From: CAWFXC01 sp963819735
Lineage (GTDB): Bacteria; Actinomycetota; Acidimicrobiia; IMCC26256; DASPTH01
Length of the DNA stretch: 64,000 nucleotides
Direction of reading: 5' to 3'
Assembly (NCBI GenBank): GCA_963819735.1
Contig: CAWFXC010000001.1
Location: forward strand, 930,001 to 994,000
In this document: positions 18,171 to 27,305 of the stretch, piece by piece
Layout of the letters: each line of letters opens with the position of its first letter
Numbering within the stretch: position 1 is the first letter of the stretch
Position numbers and translations under genes: made by a program
The notes under the pieces: model-generated
The model's database searches: none
The model's input: the letters and a program-made list of their open reading frames with translations, nothing else
Told to the model about the DNA's origin: nothing

Positions 18171-19679
18171 CTAACCGGGCTCCGGTGCGGCGGGCACCGC
18201 GCTCACCGCGTCGTAGAGCTCGCGCGAGTTCTCGGTGACGGCGTTGATCTGGTCGACGAGGGAGTCGTACTGATCGACGAGCCCGTTGTACTGGGCGACG
18301 AGCGCGTTCGCCCGGTCGGCCGCGCCGTTCTGGGTATCGACGAGATTGTTCGACTCATCGATGCGGCCCTGGCTCCGGAGCGAGTCGATCTGCTGCCCGA
18401 GTTGATCGGCCTGCGCGCCCGCGGCATCGATCTCGGTCCGGGTCGAAGTGAGCTGCGACTGCAGCCCGTCGAGTTGCGATTTGAGCTGGTCGTACTGTTG
18501 TTCGAGGTTCTTGAAGACGGCTTCGTAGCTCGCGAATGCGGCGACGACCCGCGCCCGATCCGAGAAGTAGCGCCGGTAGTAACGCTCGAGCGGCGGGCTC
18601 AGGTTGGCGACTTCGGTGGGGAGCAACGAGTGGAGCTCGTCGAGTCGCGCGCCCGGTTCGGTCTTGTCGTATTCCGCGACCAGTGCCGTCAGGTCCGGGT
18701 CGTTGAGCGATGTATAGAACGTCTGGATGAGCGAGTCGATCCGCACCCGTTGCTTCTTGGTCAACGACTGGTACGCGGCGTGCAGCATCTCGTGCGCGGC
18801 CGAGACGATCATCGCGGGGGCGAACTGCGGCTCGTCCACCCGCAGGACGCGCAATGCCGTACCGGTGAAGCACCCGAACACGAGCGAGTCGGCCTCTTCG
18901 CTCGTCACCCGACAGTCCCGCGCGAACGGCGACTTGTCCTCGACCTTCGAGTTGACTCCGGCGACGAGGCGCCGGGCCGCGGTCGTCATCGTCGCCTGCG
19001 CGAGCAGCGACACCAGTTGCTCACTCTCCGACTCGACCATCAGGCGCCGCAGTGGCGCGGCCTCGGCGCGCGAAACCCCGGCATCGAGCGGCACGGTGAG
19101 CACGCCGTTCAGCGGCACGAACGCCGAGTCGGCGTTCTCCAGATCAAAGGTCGCCACGACGCGACCGTCGAGGGTGAGCGCGAGCTTCTGGTGGAAGTGC
19201 GATGCCGCAAAGGTGTCGAGCGCCGCGGCCTGGGAGCCCATGACCCGAACCTCGAGCGCCACCCGACGCTTCGGCGCGGCTTCGACCGCGACGCCGACGA
19301 CCTCGCTCCCCGTGATGGGCGCGGGTCCCAGCAGCACCCGACCGGCTCGTGCGCTCGCGCCCTGCGGTGAGGCGATGACACACGCCGGCGCCGGGTCGTC
19401 AGCTGCGGTCACGCTGGGCACGACCCGCAACGCATCGAGGTGCGCGACATTGCATGCGGCCAGCGCCGCGGTGCCGGCGCGACGCGCTGCACGTTTCGGT
19501 CGTCGCGACGGCGGTGGTGCCACCGAGCCGAGCACGGGTCGCAGGCGCAACGTGTGCGCCCGACCCTGCACGATGCCACTGGCCGTCGGCGACGCCCCCG
19601 CGGGCGGCATCGCCACCGACGAGACCAGCAGCATCACGCCCGCGGCCACCGCCGCGGATGCTCGCAGCCCAACGCTCAC
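18171..19679 (-). CDS. Secreted HExxH-motif protein with coiled-coil C-terminus, putative metallopeptidase
   Basis: 502 residues. A signal peptide (ASAAVAAGVMLLVSSVAMPPAGA) is followed by a Pro/Arg-rich linker and a beta-rich region. Near residue 290, IVSAAHEMLHAAYQSL gives HEMLH, a zincin-type HExxH in the usual helical context, followed by basic residues and a helical part with NDPDLTALVAEYDKTEPG. From about 370 to 490 the chain is a long coiled coil rich in Gln/Asp (LKSQLDGLQSQLTST; LGQQIDSLRSQGRIDE). The third zinc ligand is uncertain; E in VAEYDKTEPG is a candidate. Could be a surface protease acting on the envelope. Not a recognised family. Confidence 0.65.
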   Translation of the reverse strand: MSVGLRASAAVAAGVMLLVSSVAMPPAGASPTASGIVQGRAHTLRLRPVLGSVAPPPSRRPKRAARRAGTAALAACNVAHLDALRVVPSVTAADDPAPACVIASPQGASARAGRVLLGPAPITGSEVVGVAVEAAPKRRVALEVRVMGSQAAALDTFAASHFHQKLALTLDGRVVATFDLENADSAFVPLNGVLTVPLDAGVSRAEAAPLRRLMVESESEQLVSLLAQATMTTAARRLVAGVNSKVEDKSPFARDCRVTSEEADSLVFGCFTGTALRVLRVDEPQFAPAMIVSAAHEMLHAAYQSLTKKQRVRIDSLIQTFYTSLNDPDLTALVAEYDKTEPGARLDELHSLLPTEVANLSPPLERYYRRYFSDRARVVAAFASYEAVFKNLEQQYDQLKSQLDGLQSQLTSTRTEIDAAGAQADQLGQQIDSLRSQGRIDESNNLVDTQNGAADRANALVAQYNGLVDQYDSLVDQINAVTENSRELYDAVSAVPAAPEPG

Positions 19680-19811
19680 TCGATCACGCTCCCGCCCCCT
19701 CTGGCTCGGCGCCGCGTCATCGCCGGCCGCACGAACGCCCCATACATCGACGACTCGACGCCGCGCCTTGATCTCGGGCCGCGGATCTCGGGCCGCGGCG
19801 CGCCGTCGGGC

Positions 19812-20798
19812 TCAGGTGCCCCGCACCTTCATGCCCGCGGCGCGGTAGATCGCGTCGATGACGCGCATGTTCGCAATCGACTCCGACGGCGGGGTCAGCG
19901 TCGGTTCGCCCCGCAGCACCGCGCCGCAGAACGCCTCGAGCTGGTACTCGTAGGTCGGCTTCCTCGGGAAATGCTCGACCCGCTTCCCGCCGTCGGTGGT
20001 GGTGACCTTGAGCCGGCTGTAGAGCTGCGGGGTCGTCGGGTTCAAGACCCGCATCTCACCCCGATCGCCGACGGCCTTCGCCCGCACCTGCAACACCGAC
20101 GACGACCACATGGAGCACGTGATCGTGCCGGTGTGGCCACTCGGGAACTCCAGCTCGGCTCTCATCGCGCGATCGACGTCGGGATTGCGCAACTTGGCCG
20201 TCGCCCGCACCACCTCGGGCTCCTCGCCCCCGAGCGTGCGCACGATGTGCACCGTGTAGCAGCCGGCGTCCATCAACGCGCCGCCACCGAGGTCGTACTG
20301 GTACCGGATGTCGGAGAACACCGGCAACGGGAAGCACAGTGCCGCCTCGACGTGCCGCAACGTGCCCAGCTCCCCGCTGCGGATGATGTCGACGATGCGC
20401 TGCGCGAGCGGGTGGTAGCGCCAGTGGAAGGCTTCCATGAGCACCAGACCGGTCTGTTGCGCCGTCACCGCCAGTTGTTCCGCTTCCTCGGCATTCGCGG
20501 TGAGCGGCTTCTCGCACAACACGTGCTTGCCGGCTTCGAGCGCGGCGGCGGTCCACGTCGCGTGCAGGCCGTTGGGCAACGGGTTGTAGATCGCGTCGAC
20601 GTCGGGCCCGGCGATCAGCGCGTCGTAGCCGTCGTAGACGTTCGCGACCTGGTGCTTGCCCGCGAACTTCTCGGCGCGCGCTCGATCGCGCGCCGCGACC
20701 GCGACGACTTCGGCCTCCGCCACCTTGCGCGCCGGCCTGATCAACGCGCCCGGCGTGATGCGCGCCGCGCCGAGCGCACCGATCCGCACCACTCCCAT
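19812..20798 (-). CDS. Gfo/Idh/MocA-family oxidoreductase
   Basis: 328 residues. Rossmann start MGVVRIGALGAARITPGAL, the NPLPNGLH loop, and HVLCEKPLTANAEEA near residues 90-104 with the family EKP motif, whose Lys binds substrate and NAD(P). GGGALMDAGCYTVH near 170-183 holds the D and H of the active site. These enzymes oxidise or reduce sugars, inositols and related compounds. The ATG is preceded by GGAGGAGG. It starts 17 bases after the CoxL-like gene stop on the same strand, so the two are probably one transcript, although a shared pathway is not obvious. Confidence 0.87.
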   Translation of the reverse strand: MGVVRIGALGAARITPGALIRPARKVAEAEVVAVAARDRARAEKFAGKHQVANVYDGYDALIAGPDVDAIYNPLPNGLHATWTAAALEAGKHVLCEKPLTANAEEAEQLAVTAQQTGLVLMEAFHWRYHPLAQRIVDIIRSGELGTLRHVEAALCFPLPVFSDIRYQYDLGGGALMDAGCYTVHIVRTLGGEEPEVVRATAKLRNPDVDRAMRAELEFPSGHTGTITCSMWSSSVLQVRAKAVGDRGEMRVLNPTTPQLYSRLKVTTTDGGKRVEHFPRKPTYEYQLEAFCGAVLRGEPTLTPPSESIANMRVIDAIYRAAGMKVRGT

Positions 20799-20815
20799 CG
20801 TGCCCTCCTCCGTGG

Positions 20816-23107
20816 TCAGGACCGAGCGTCGCGGATCGCGCGCCACACGCGCTCCGGTGTGAGCGGCATGTCGATGTGGCGGATCCCGAGATACGACACC
20901 GCATCGACGACCGCATTGTGGACCGCGGGTGTCGACCCGATCGTGCCCGATTCGCCGATGCCCTTGGCACCGAGCGGGTTGAGCGGAGTCGGCGTGACGG
21001 TGTTCGAGGCCTCGAAGCTGGGGAATTCGGCCGCGCTCGGCACCGCATAGTCGATGAGGTTCGCGGTCAACGGATTGCCGTCGTCGTCGTAGATCACTCC
21101 CTCGAACAACGCTTGCGCGATCCCCTGCGCGATCCCACCGTGTTGTTGGCCCGTCACGAGCAACGGGTTGAGGATGCGGCCACAGTCGTCGACCGCGACG
21201 TGGCGCAGCATCTTCACCATGCCGGTCTCGATGTCGACCTCCACGACCGCAACGTGCGCGCCGAACGGGAAGGTGGCTTCGCCCTGATCGAAGTCGAGCG
21301 CGAACGCGAGGGCCGGCTCCATGTCGGGGGGTCGCCGGGCGTCGTCGTGGGCGGCGCGGGCGAGCTCGCCCCAGGTGAGCGCAGTGGCGGGGACACCGGC
21401 CACCGAGAACCGGCCGTCGTCGAGCACGATGTCGGCGACGTCGGCCTCGAGCAAGTGCGCGGCGATCCGCTTGGCCTGCTCGATCACGCCCTCGCTGGCG
21501 CGGTAGACCGCGCTCCCGGCGGTCTGGAGCGAACGCGATCCCATCGTGCCGCTGCCGCGCGGCACGATCGCGGTGTCGGATTGGACCAGGCGCACCGCGT
21601 CCATGGGCACCCCGAGCAGATCGGCCACGATCATCGCGAACGAAGTCGCGTGGCCCTGCCCGTGCGACGACGTCCCGACGGTGGCCGTGACCGAACCGTC
21701 CTCGTGGACTTCGACCGATCCGAACTCCTTGAACGTCCCGCCGGCGGTGACCTCGACGTACGTGGCGACCCCGATGCCGAGCTGGTTCGTCGCGCCCTGC
21801 TCCCGCCGAGCCGCCTGTTCCCGGAGCAGCTCGTCGTAGCCCGCGACGCGCAGTGCCTCGTCGAGTGCCTTGGCGTAGTCGCCGACGTCGTAGTTCGCAC
21901 CGGTGACGGTGGTGAGCGGGAAGCGATCGGGCGGCAGGAGGTTGCGGCGACGCATCTCGACCGGATCGATCCCGAGCTGGTCGGCCGCCATGTCGATGAT
22001 CCGCTCGAGCAGCTGGGTGGCCTCGGGTCGCCCGGCACCGCGGTACGCCGCGGTGGGTGTGGTGTTGGTGGCCACGCTGCGCGAGTTGATCTCGACCTTG
22101 GGGATGTCGTATACCCCTTGCCCCATCATGCGGGTGAGGAACGGGAGGAACGCGCCGATCGCCGGGTACGCGCCGCCGTCGGCGACGATCCGGGCCCGGA
22201 CGCCGACGATGCGGCCGTCGCGCTTCACCCCGAGCTCCACGTACTGCACCTGGGCGCGGCCGTGGGTCATCGCCACCATGTTCTCGCTGCGGGTCTCCGT
22301 CCACTTGACGGGCCGGGCGAGGCGTAGCGCGAGCGCGGCGGCGAGCACGTATTCGCAGTACGTCCCGCTCTTGGCGCCGAATCCACCGCCGACTGCCTGC
22401 GCGAGCACCCGCACCTGATCGGGCTCGAGACCGACTGCGGCCGCGAGCGGGCCGCGCACCCCGAACGGTGCCTGCGTCGGGACGGTCACGGTGAGTTGCC
22501 CGTCGGCCGTGGGCTCGACGAGCACGCCGTTGGCCTCCATCGGCACCGCGGCCAGGCGCTGGTTCACGAACCGGCCTTCGACAACGACGTCGGCATCGTC
22601 GAAGATCGTCGGGTCCTCACCGAAGTTGAATTCGATCGCGAGGTTCGAGCCGTGCTCCGGGAACAGCAGCGGCGCGCCCTCGGCGAGCGCGGCCTCGGGA
22701 TCGACGATCACCGGTAGCGGTTCGTAGTCGACGATGACCGCCTCGGCCGCGTCGATCGCCTGGGCTCGGGTCTCGGCCGCGACGACCGCCACGATGTCGC
22801 CGACGAAACGGACCACGCCGTCGGCGAGGGGTGGGCGACCGAACACGGGAGGGAGCATGACGAAGCCCGGCATCGGCGCGAGGCCGAGGGTGTCGTGGCG
22901 CGCCACCAGGATCACGCCGGGCATCTGCTCGGCACCGGCGATGTCGACGGTGCCGAGCCTGGCGTGCGCGGTCGTCGACCGCACGAACGCCAGGTGCACG
23001 GTGCCGGCCGGCGTGAGATCCTCGACGTAATTCGCCTGCCCGCGCAGGAGGCGCGGATCTTCGACCCGGCGAACCGGATTACCCAGGATCGAACCCGAAG
23101 CTGTCAT
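20816..23107 (-). CDS. Form II CoxL-like / xanthine dehydrogenase-family molybdenum-binding subunit
   Basis: 763 residues. Begins SGSILGNPVRRVEDPRLLRG, the usual opening of carbon monoxide dehydrogenase large subunits. The a/b hammerhead covers residues 1-130. QAVGGGFGAKSG near 240-251 and AYRGAGRPE near 355-363 bind the molybdopterin; AYRGAGR is the form II signature, whereas true CO oxidisers carry AYRCSFR. SSHGQGHATS follows, and GAKGIGESG near 715 holds the catalytic Glu. Substrate is therefore an unknown aldehyde, purine or heteroaromatic rather than CO. The medium FAD and small 2Fe-2S subunits are not beside it. Moco genes lie 23 kb away. Confidence 0.88.
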   Translation of the reverse strand: MTASGSILGNPVRRVEDPRLLRGQANYVEDLTPAGTVHLAFVRSTTAHARLGTVDIAGAEQMPGVILVARHDTLGLAPMPGFVMLPPVFGRPPLADGVVRFVGDIVAVVAAETRAQAIDAAEAVIVDYEPLPVIVDPEAALAEGAPLLFPEHGSNLAIEFNFGEDPTIFDDADVVVEGRFVNQRLAAVPMEANGVLVEPTADGQLTVTVPTQAPFGVRGPLAAAVGLEPDQVRVLAQAVGGGFGAKSGTYCEYVLAAALALRLARPVKWTETRSENMVAMTHGRAQVQYVELGVKRDGRIVGVRARIVADGGAYPAIGAFLPFLTRMMGQGVYDIPKVEINSRSVATNTTPTAAYRGAGRPEATQLLERIIDMAADQLGIDPVEMRRRNLLPPDRFPLTTVTGANYDVGDYAKALDEALRVAGYDELLREQAARREQGATNQLGIGVATYVEVTAGGTFKEFGSVEVHEDGSVTATVGTSSHGQGHATSFAMIVADLLGVPMDAVRLVQSDTAIVPRGSGTMGSRSLQTAGSAVYRASEGVIEQAKRIAAHLLEADVADIVLDDGRFSVAGVPATALTWGELARAAHDDARRPPDMEPALAFALDFDQGEATFPFGAHVAVVEVDIETGMVKMLRHVAVDDCGRILNPLLVTGQQHGGIAQGIAQALFEGVIYDDDGNPLTANLIDYAVPSAAEFPSFEASNTVTPTPLNPLGAKGIGESGTIGSTPAVHNAVVDAVSYLGIRHIDMPLTPERVWRAIRDARS

Positions 23108-23166
23108 GGCTCGGCATGCTAAAGCCATCGGCAGTTCCGGCGCGATCGTGGCGAAGGGAGCACTCG

Positions 23167-24355
23167 TTGTCCGATGCCGTGACCGACCCCACCAGCCCTC
23201 GCGACCCCATCGGCGACGTACGAGACGCCCGCACCCTCTTCCCCGCCACTGCCAATGCGGCGTACTTCAACACCGCGGCCGTCGGCCTGGCCAGCCGAAC
23301 CCTGGCAGCCGCGTATCACCACTACGTCGACGAATGGACCGCGACCGGGCTCGACTACGCACGCGGCGAGACGGCGGCCGAGCGCGCTCGCACTGCGGTC
23401 GCCGCACTCATCGGTGCCGACCGATCCGACGTCGCCTTGATCGCATCGGTGTCTTCGGCCGCCGGACTCGTGGCGGCCCAGTTCGGTCCGGCCGACCGCG
23501 GGCACAACGTCGTGATCGGCGAGCGCGAGTACAGCTCGAACCACTACCCGTGGCGACTACTGGCGAACAAGGGCTACGAAATTCGTCAAGTGCCGTTCCG
23601 CAACGGCGGCCTGGAACCCGACGACATCGCGCCGCGTGTCGACGACGGAACCGTGCTGGTCGCGTTCAGTGGTGTGCAGACCGCCACCGGGCACCGTTCC
23701 GACATCCGGGCGATCAGCGCGATCGCCCACCGGGTCGGCGCGATCGTCTTCGTCGACGGCGCACAACTCGTCGGCGCGTTGCCGGTGGCCGAAGATCTCG
23801 ACGCCATCGACGTGTTGGTCGCGCCGGATCACAAGTTCCTGCTGAACGCGGGCCGAGGACTCGGCTACTGCTACCTCTCGCGCGATGTCCAGGAGCGGTT
23901 CACACCGATCAACGCGGGGTGGAAAGCCGGACGCGTGCCGCTCGAGAGCTTCTTCGGGCCGACCATGGAGCTGTCACCCACCGCGTCGCGCTTCGACAAC
24001 TCGATCAGTTGGCTCGCGGCGATCGGGAACGAAGCCGCCCTCACCGTCGTTCGACGAGTTCGGCGTTGAAGCCATCTACGACCGGAACCGCGAGCTGGCC
24101 GCCCTGCTGCGGGCATCGCTGGCGGAGGTCGGATGGATAGCGGTCGACCTGCCCGCGGCCAACCGCAGCAGCATCGTCTCGGTGCCACTGGGCGGCGCCG
24201 ATCCCGTGGGGCTCCTCACCCAGTTGCAGGAGCGCGGCGTCACGGGCTCGGCCCGCGACGGCAATCTGCGGCTCGCGGTCCACTTCTACAACCACGAGGT
24301 CGACATCCGGCAGGCCACGAGCGCGCTCGCCGAGCTCCGCTCGCAACGCGGCTGA
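23167..24355 (+). pseudogene. Class V aminotransferase / cysteine desulfurase-like PLP enzyme with a +1 frameshift
   Basis: The TTG at 23167 has GAAGGGAG seven bases upstream and fits better than the ORF-opening ATG at 23116. Sequence: AAYFNTAAVGLASRTLAAA near the start, DGAQLVGALPVAEDLDAIDVLV and APDHKFLLNAGRGLGY, where K is the PLP lysine and D binds the pyridine N. After ISWLAAIGNEAALTV the frame ends within 7 codons (24069); the next frame continues FDEFGVEAIYDRNRELAALLRA to RLAVHFYNHEVDIRQATSALAELR, a proper C-terminus. One extra base at about 24051 explains it; corrected length 395 residues. Acts on an amino acid or selenocysteine/cysteine-like substrate. Confidence 0.82.
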
Positions 24356-24455
24356 GACGATCGAGTCGAGTACGTCGAGGCGTGCTGCCCGGCGGGCGGG
24401 CACCGCCGCCGCCAGCACGGCCGCCGCCGCGCCCACCAGCGCGATCACGACGAGT
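24356..24455 (-). pseudogene. Remnant of the 3' end of an FtsX-like ABC permease
   Basis: The minus strand reads VLVVIALVGAAAAVLAAAV then PARRAARLDVLDSIV, the closing helix and PARRAARLDVL tail of MacB/FtsX-type permeases. Nothing upstream of it belongs to a permease: the same DNA on the plus strand becomes LuxR sequence at about 24447. No stop follows in frame where the permease normally ends, so about 33 residues of a gene of over 300 survive. Confidence 0.6.
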
Positions 24456-24904
24456 ACGTGTTCGAGGCACTGCGCGCCGGGGCGAGCGGGTTCATGTTGA
24501 AGGACACCCTGCCCCCGGAACTGCTCGCCGCGATCCGCGTCGTCGCCGCCGGCGACGCCCTGCTGGCGCCCAAGGTCACCCGACGGCTGATCGAGCAGTT
24601 CGCAACGGCCGGCGCAGCACCCGGCGTGACTCCCGGCGCGGCTCCCGGCGACAACGGCCCCGACCAGACGGCGGCGTCGGCCCCGCACCCGGGCATCGCC
24701 GACCTGACCGCGCACGAGCGCGAGATCCTCGTTGCGGTAGCCGCCGGCCTGTCGAACGCGGAGATCGCGGACACGATGTTCATCTCGCACGCCACCGCGA
24801 AGACGCACGTGAGCCGGCTGCTGATGAAGCTCGACGCGCGCGACCGCGCCCAGCTCGTGATGATCGCCTACGAGTCGGGCGTGATCATCCCCGGCGCGAG
24901 CTGA
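24447..24904 (+). pseudogene. 5'-truncated NarL/LuxR response regulator
   Basis: Reads DEYVFEALRAGASGFMLKDTLPPELL, which is the last third of a receiver domain (the conserved Lys is in MLKD), an Ala/Pro/Gly-rich linker, then LTAHEREILVAVAAGLSNAEIADTMFISHATAKTHVSRLLMKL, a complete LuxR HTH. The phosphoacceptor Asp and first 80 residues are missing; the sequence at the 5' side is the FtsX remnant on the other strand. A GTG at 24458 could start a short HTH-only protein of 148 residues, so residual DNA binding cannot be excluded. The stop is directly next to the convergent DUF1214-like gene. Confidence 0.75.
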
Positions 24905-26107
24905 CTACCAGATGCGACGCAGCTGCGCGCCTTCGCGTCGGGCCCGCAACTGCTCCGCCCGCTCGGCCGGCGTGACGACCGGCGTGTCGGCCGGCAGGTG
25001 GTCGCGCAGCTCGGCGAGGCGTACCTTCTTGATCGTGGGATCGGGGTAGTCGGTGGCGCGGTTCCAGCGCATCTGGATGATGCCCCACGGGTAGTCACCC
25101 TTGTCGAGCCAGTTCGGCACACCGGGATCCAACCGCGAGATGACGGCGCGGAATCTGCCGTCGCCGTCGATGTGGGCCTGCGTGTCGTTCAGGCTGGACT
25201 GCCGGTTGACCCAGTCGACGGTGCAGAAGCGGTCGTCGCCCACGAGCGCCTGCCAGTAGCGCACCTGCTCCGGCAGCACGGTCTCGAGGACCAACGCCTC
25301 GTCGTCGTCGATCTCGTGGATCCCGTCGTAGTAGGCCTGCTTCGGCAACCCGCCCATGGAGTCGATCTTCGACGAGCGCAGGAACGTGTTCACCCCGTGG
25401 TGCTCGCGGTAGTAGCGCACCAGGTTCATGTCGAACTCGATCATGCCCTCGATCCACGCCGCCAGGTCGGAGAAGCGCCGCGCGATCTCCTCGGGCGTCA
25501 TGTCGGCGCCGCCGTCGTCGAGGCGCTCGATCGCGACGCGCGCGTCGATCTCGCGGCTCCAGTCGCACGAGCACTTCCGCATGAGGAGCCGACGGGTTCG
25601 CGCGTCCAGTTCCCACCAGTCGCCGGTGTGACCGGCCGGCCGCTGCGCGCTGAGCACGACACTGAAGTAACCGTCGTCGTCGTGCTCGATGTCGTCGAGG
25701 TCGCTGGTGATCGCGACCGGGCTCCCGCCGTCGATGTCGGACGGGCTCATCATGTCGAAGCTCTGCTGCGTGATCTCGACGAACCGCGTGGTGCCGCGAT
25801 AGCCGGAGATCCGGTACACGCCGCTCGGATCGATCTCGGTGGTCGAGTAGATGTAGTCGGGATCAGGACCACCCTGGTTGAACGCGTAGTTCCACAGCGG
25901 CATGAACACGGGGCGCTTCGCGTCCGTGTAGACGCGGCACAGGTATCCATTCGCCAGGATCGACAGCGCGAGCTTGTACATGTCCTGACGCTCGGCCTCG
26001 GTCGCGCCGTCGGGGCGCCACTTGGCGATCAGGTTGTCGCCGACGTCTTGGAGTGCCTGCATCTGGTCGGCCCAACCGGGCAGTGCCGTCGACCCGGACT
26101 CGCTCAT
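24905..26107 (-). CDS. DUF1214-type hypothetical protein
   Basis: 400 residues, soluble, acidic. Contains FMPLWNYAFNQGGPDPDYIYSTTE, a VYRISGYRGTTRFVEITQQ strand pair near residues 97-115, DWWELDARTRRLLMRKCSCDW and a C-terminal PGVPNWLDKGDYPWGIIQMRWNRA, phrases found in actinobacterial proteins labelled DUF1214/DUF1254-related. No catalytic motif is recognised. Start ATG follows GAGGAGACACGACC. It reads in the same direction as the sulfotransferase and epimerase genes, with a 28-base gap to the sulfotransferase stop, so it may be the third gene of that operon. Confidence 0.65.
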   Translation of the reverse strand: MSESGSTALPGWADQMQALQDVGDNLIAKWRPDGATEAERQDMYKLALSILANGYLCRVYTDAKRPVFMPLWNYAFNQGGPDPDYIYSTTEIDPSGVYRISGYRGTTRFVEITQQSFDMMSPSDIDGGSPVAITSDLDDIEHDDDGYFSVVLSAQRPAGHTGDWWELDARTRRLLMRKCSCDWSREIDARVAIERLDDGGADMTPEEIARRFSDLAAWIEGMIEFDMNLVRYYREHHGVNTFLRSSKIDSMGGLPKQAYYDGIHEIDDDEALVLETVLPEQVRYWQALVGDDRFCTVDWVNRQSSLNDTQAHIDGDGRFRAVISRLDPGVPNWLDKGDYPWGIIQMRWNRATDYPDPTIKKVRLAELRDHLPADTPVVTPAERAEQLRARREGAQLRRIW

Positions 26108-26135
26108 GGTCGTGTCTCCTCGCCGGTAGGGCAGG

Positions 26136-27305
26136 TCAGTCTTCGACGGCGATGTCGAAGTGACGGATGTAGAAGCCGTAGTCGGAACGCAGCTGTGCGG
26201 TGCTCAAACCGAATTGCTCGGCGGTGTAGTGATGCGTCCCCTGCGCGCCGGAACGGTTGGCGTCCTGCCAGTCGCGGAATGCCTGCTCGACCGACGGACG
26301 CAGCTCGAGGCCGAGGAACTCGTACACGTTCCGGACGGTGCCCATCGGGTCGGCGATCAGGTCGCGGTGATGCACGTCGAAGAATCGCTCCTCACCGATG
26401 CGCGCCCGCGCCGCGATGGCGTGCTCCACCCCGACGCGGAGATGCTCGGAGACCTCTTCACCGAGTCGGTGCAGGTCGCGTTCACCGCGTGATTCCGGGA
26501 AGATGGCCGACACGATGCTCGCCCACGACGGCACCGATTTGGCAGGGTCGCGGTGCGTCATCACGAATCGGATGTCGGGGTAGGCGGCGAGGATCGCTTC
26601 CAGGTGGAAGTTGTGGTGCGGCGCCTTGAACAGCCACAGATCGGGTGGGCGTTGCGACTGCAGGAGCATCACCACGCGCCGGTGGTACTCGTAGGTGGAG
26701 GTCAGGTCGGCGGTGCGCCACCAGGCGTGGTACCCGTACACGGGCATGATGAATTGCTGGCCGTGGAACGCCATCCCGAGCACCTCGCCGTCCTCCATCG
26801 TGGCGTCGACGTCGTAGAGGTGCATCGCGTGGAGCTCGGGCGGGAGCGCGTCGTTCTCGGCCTGCAACGCGAGCCGGCGGGGATCCGTCGCCTCCGTCTC
26901 GAGGGTGGGCGGGGGGCAGGGCTGCGACTGCTCCCAGCCCCGCAGGCCTCGGAACTGGGGATCGAGCGACATCATGTTGGCCAGGGCCGTGGTGCCGGTG
27001 CGCGGGAGACCGTTGATGTCGACCGGCCCCCGTACCGGGAGCTCGGCGATCTCGGGGTGATCTCCGTACCACGCCTCGACCTCGAGGCGGTTCACGAGGC
27101 GCCGCCGGATGCCCCCGACCACCGCGGCGTCGGTCGCCGGGCTCAGGTCGGCGTCGCGCCGCAGGCTTTCGAGCAGTACGTCGAGACCGTCGCGGAAGTC
27201 GCCGGGGCCGAAGTCGGCGAGGCCGGTCGCCGCCAACGCCTCTGCCATCAGCACGTCACCGCTCGGATAGCGATCGCTCCCCGAGCCCGGTGCGGACGAC
27301 GCCAT
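26136..27305 (-). CDS. PAPS-dependent sulfotransferase family protein
   Basis: 389 residues. The 5'-phosphosulfate loop is NGLPRTGTTALANMMS near residues 98-113; the 3'-phosphate-binding strand and serine are FVMTHRDPAKSVPSWASI near 264-281; KAPHHNFHLEAILAAYPD precedes it. It transfers sulfate from PAPS to a hydroxyl or amine; large actinobacterial members act on lipids or glycans. The ATG overlaps the epimerase stop by one base, so the pair is translationally coupled. Sulfated products would be substrates for the sulfatases in the window only in the loosest sense. Confidence 0.85.
   Translation of the reverse strand: MASSAPGSGSDRYPSGDVLMAEALAATGLADFGPGDFRDGLDVLLESLRRDADLSPATDAAVVGGIRRRLVNRLEVEAWYGDHPEIAELPVRGPVDINGLPRTGTTALANMMSLDPQFRGLRGWEQSQPCPPPTLETEATDPRRLALQAENDALPPELHAMHLYDVDATMEDGEVLGMAFHGQQFIMPVYGYHAWWRTADLTSTYEYHRRVVMLLQSQRPPDLWLFKAPHHNFHLEAILAAYPDIRFVMTHRDPAKSVPSWASIVSAIFPESRGERDLHRLGEEVSEHLRVGVEHAIAARARIGEERFFDVHHRDLIADPMGTVRNVYEFLGLELRPSVEQAFRDWQDANRSGAQGTHHYTAEQFGLSTAQLRSDYGFYIRHFDIAVED

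Noticed and set aside
17601..19370. 589-residue plus-strand frame
   Set aside because: Antisense to the SDR and the secreted HEMLH protein; no recognisable motif.
20816..23107. Aerobic carbon monoxide dehydrogenase
   Set aside because: The active-site loop is AYRGAGR, not AYRCSFR, and the other subunits are absent.
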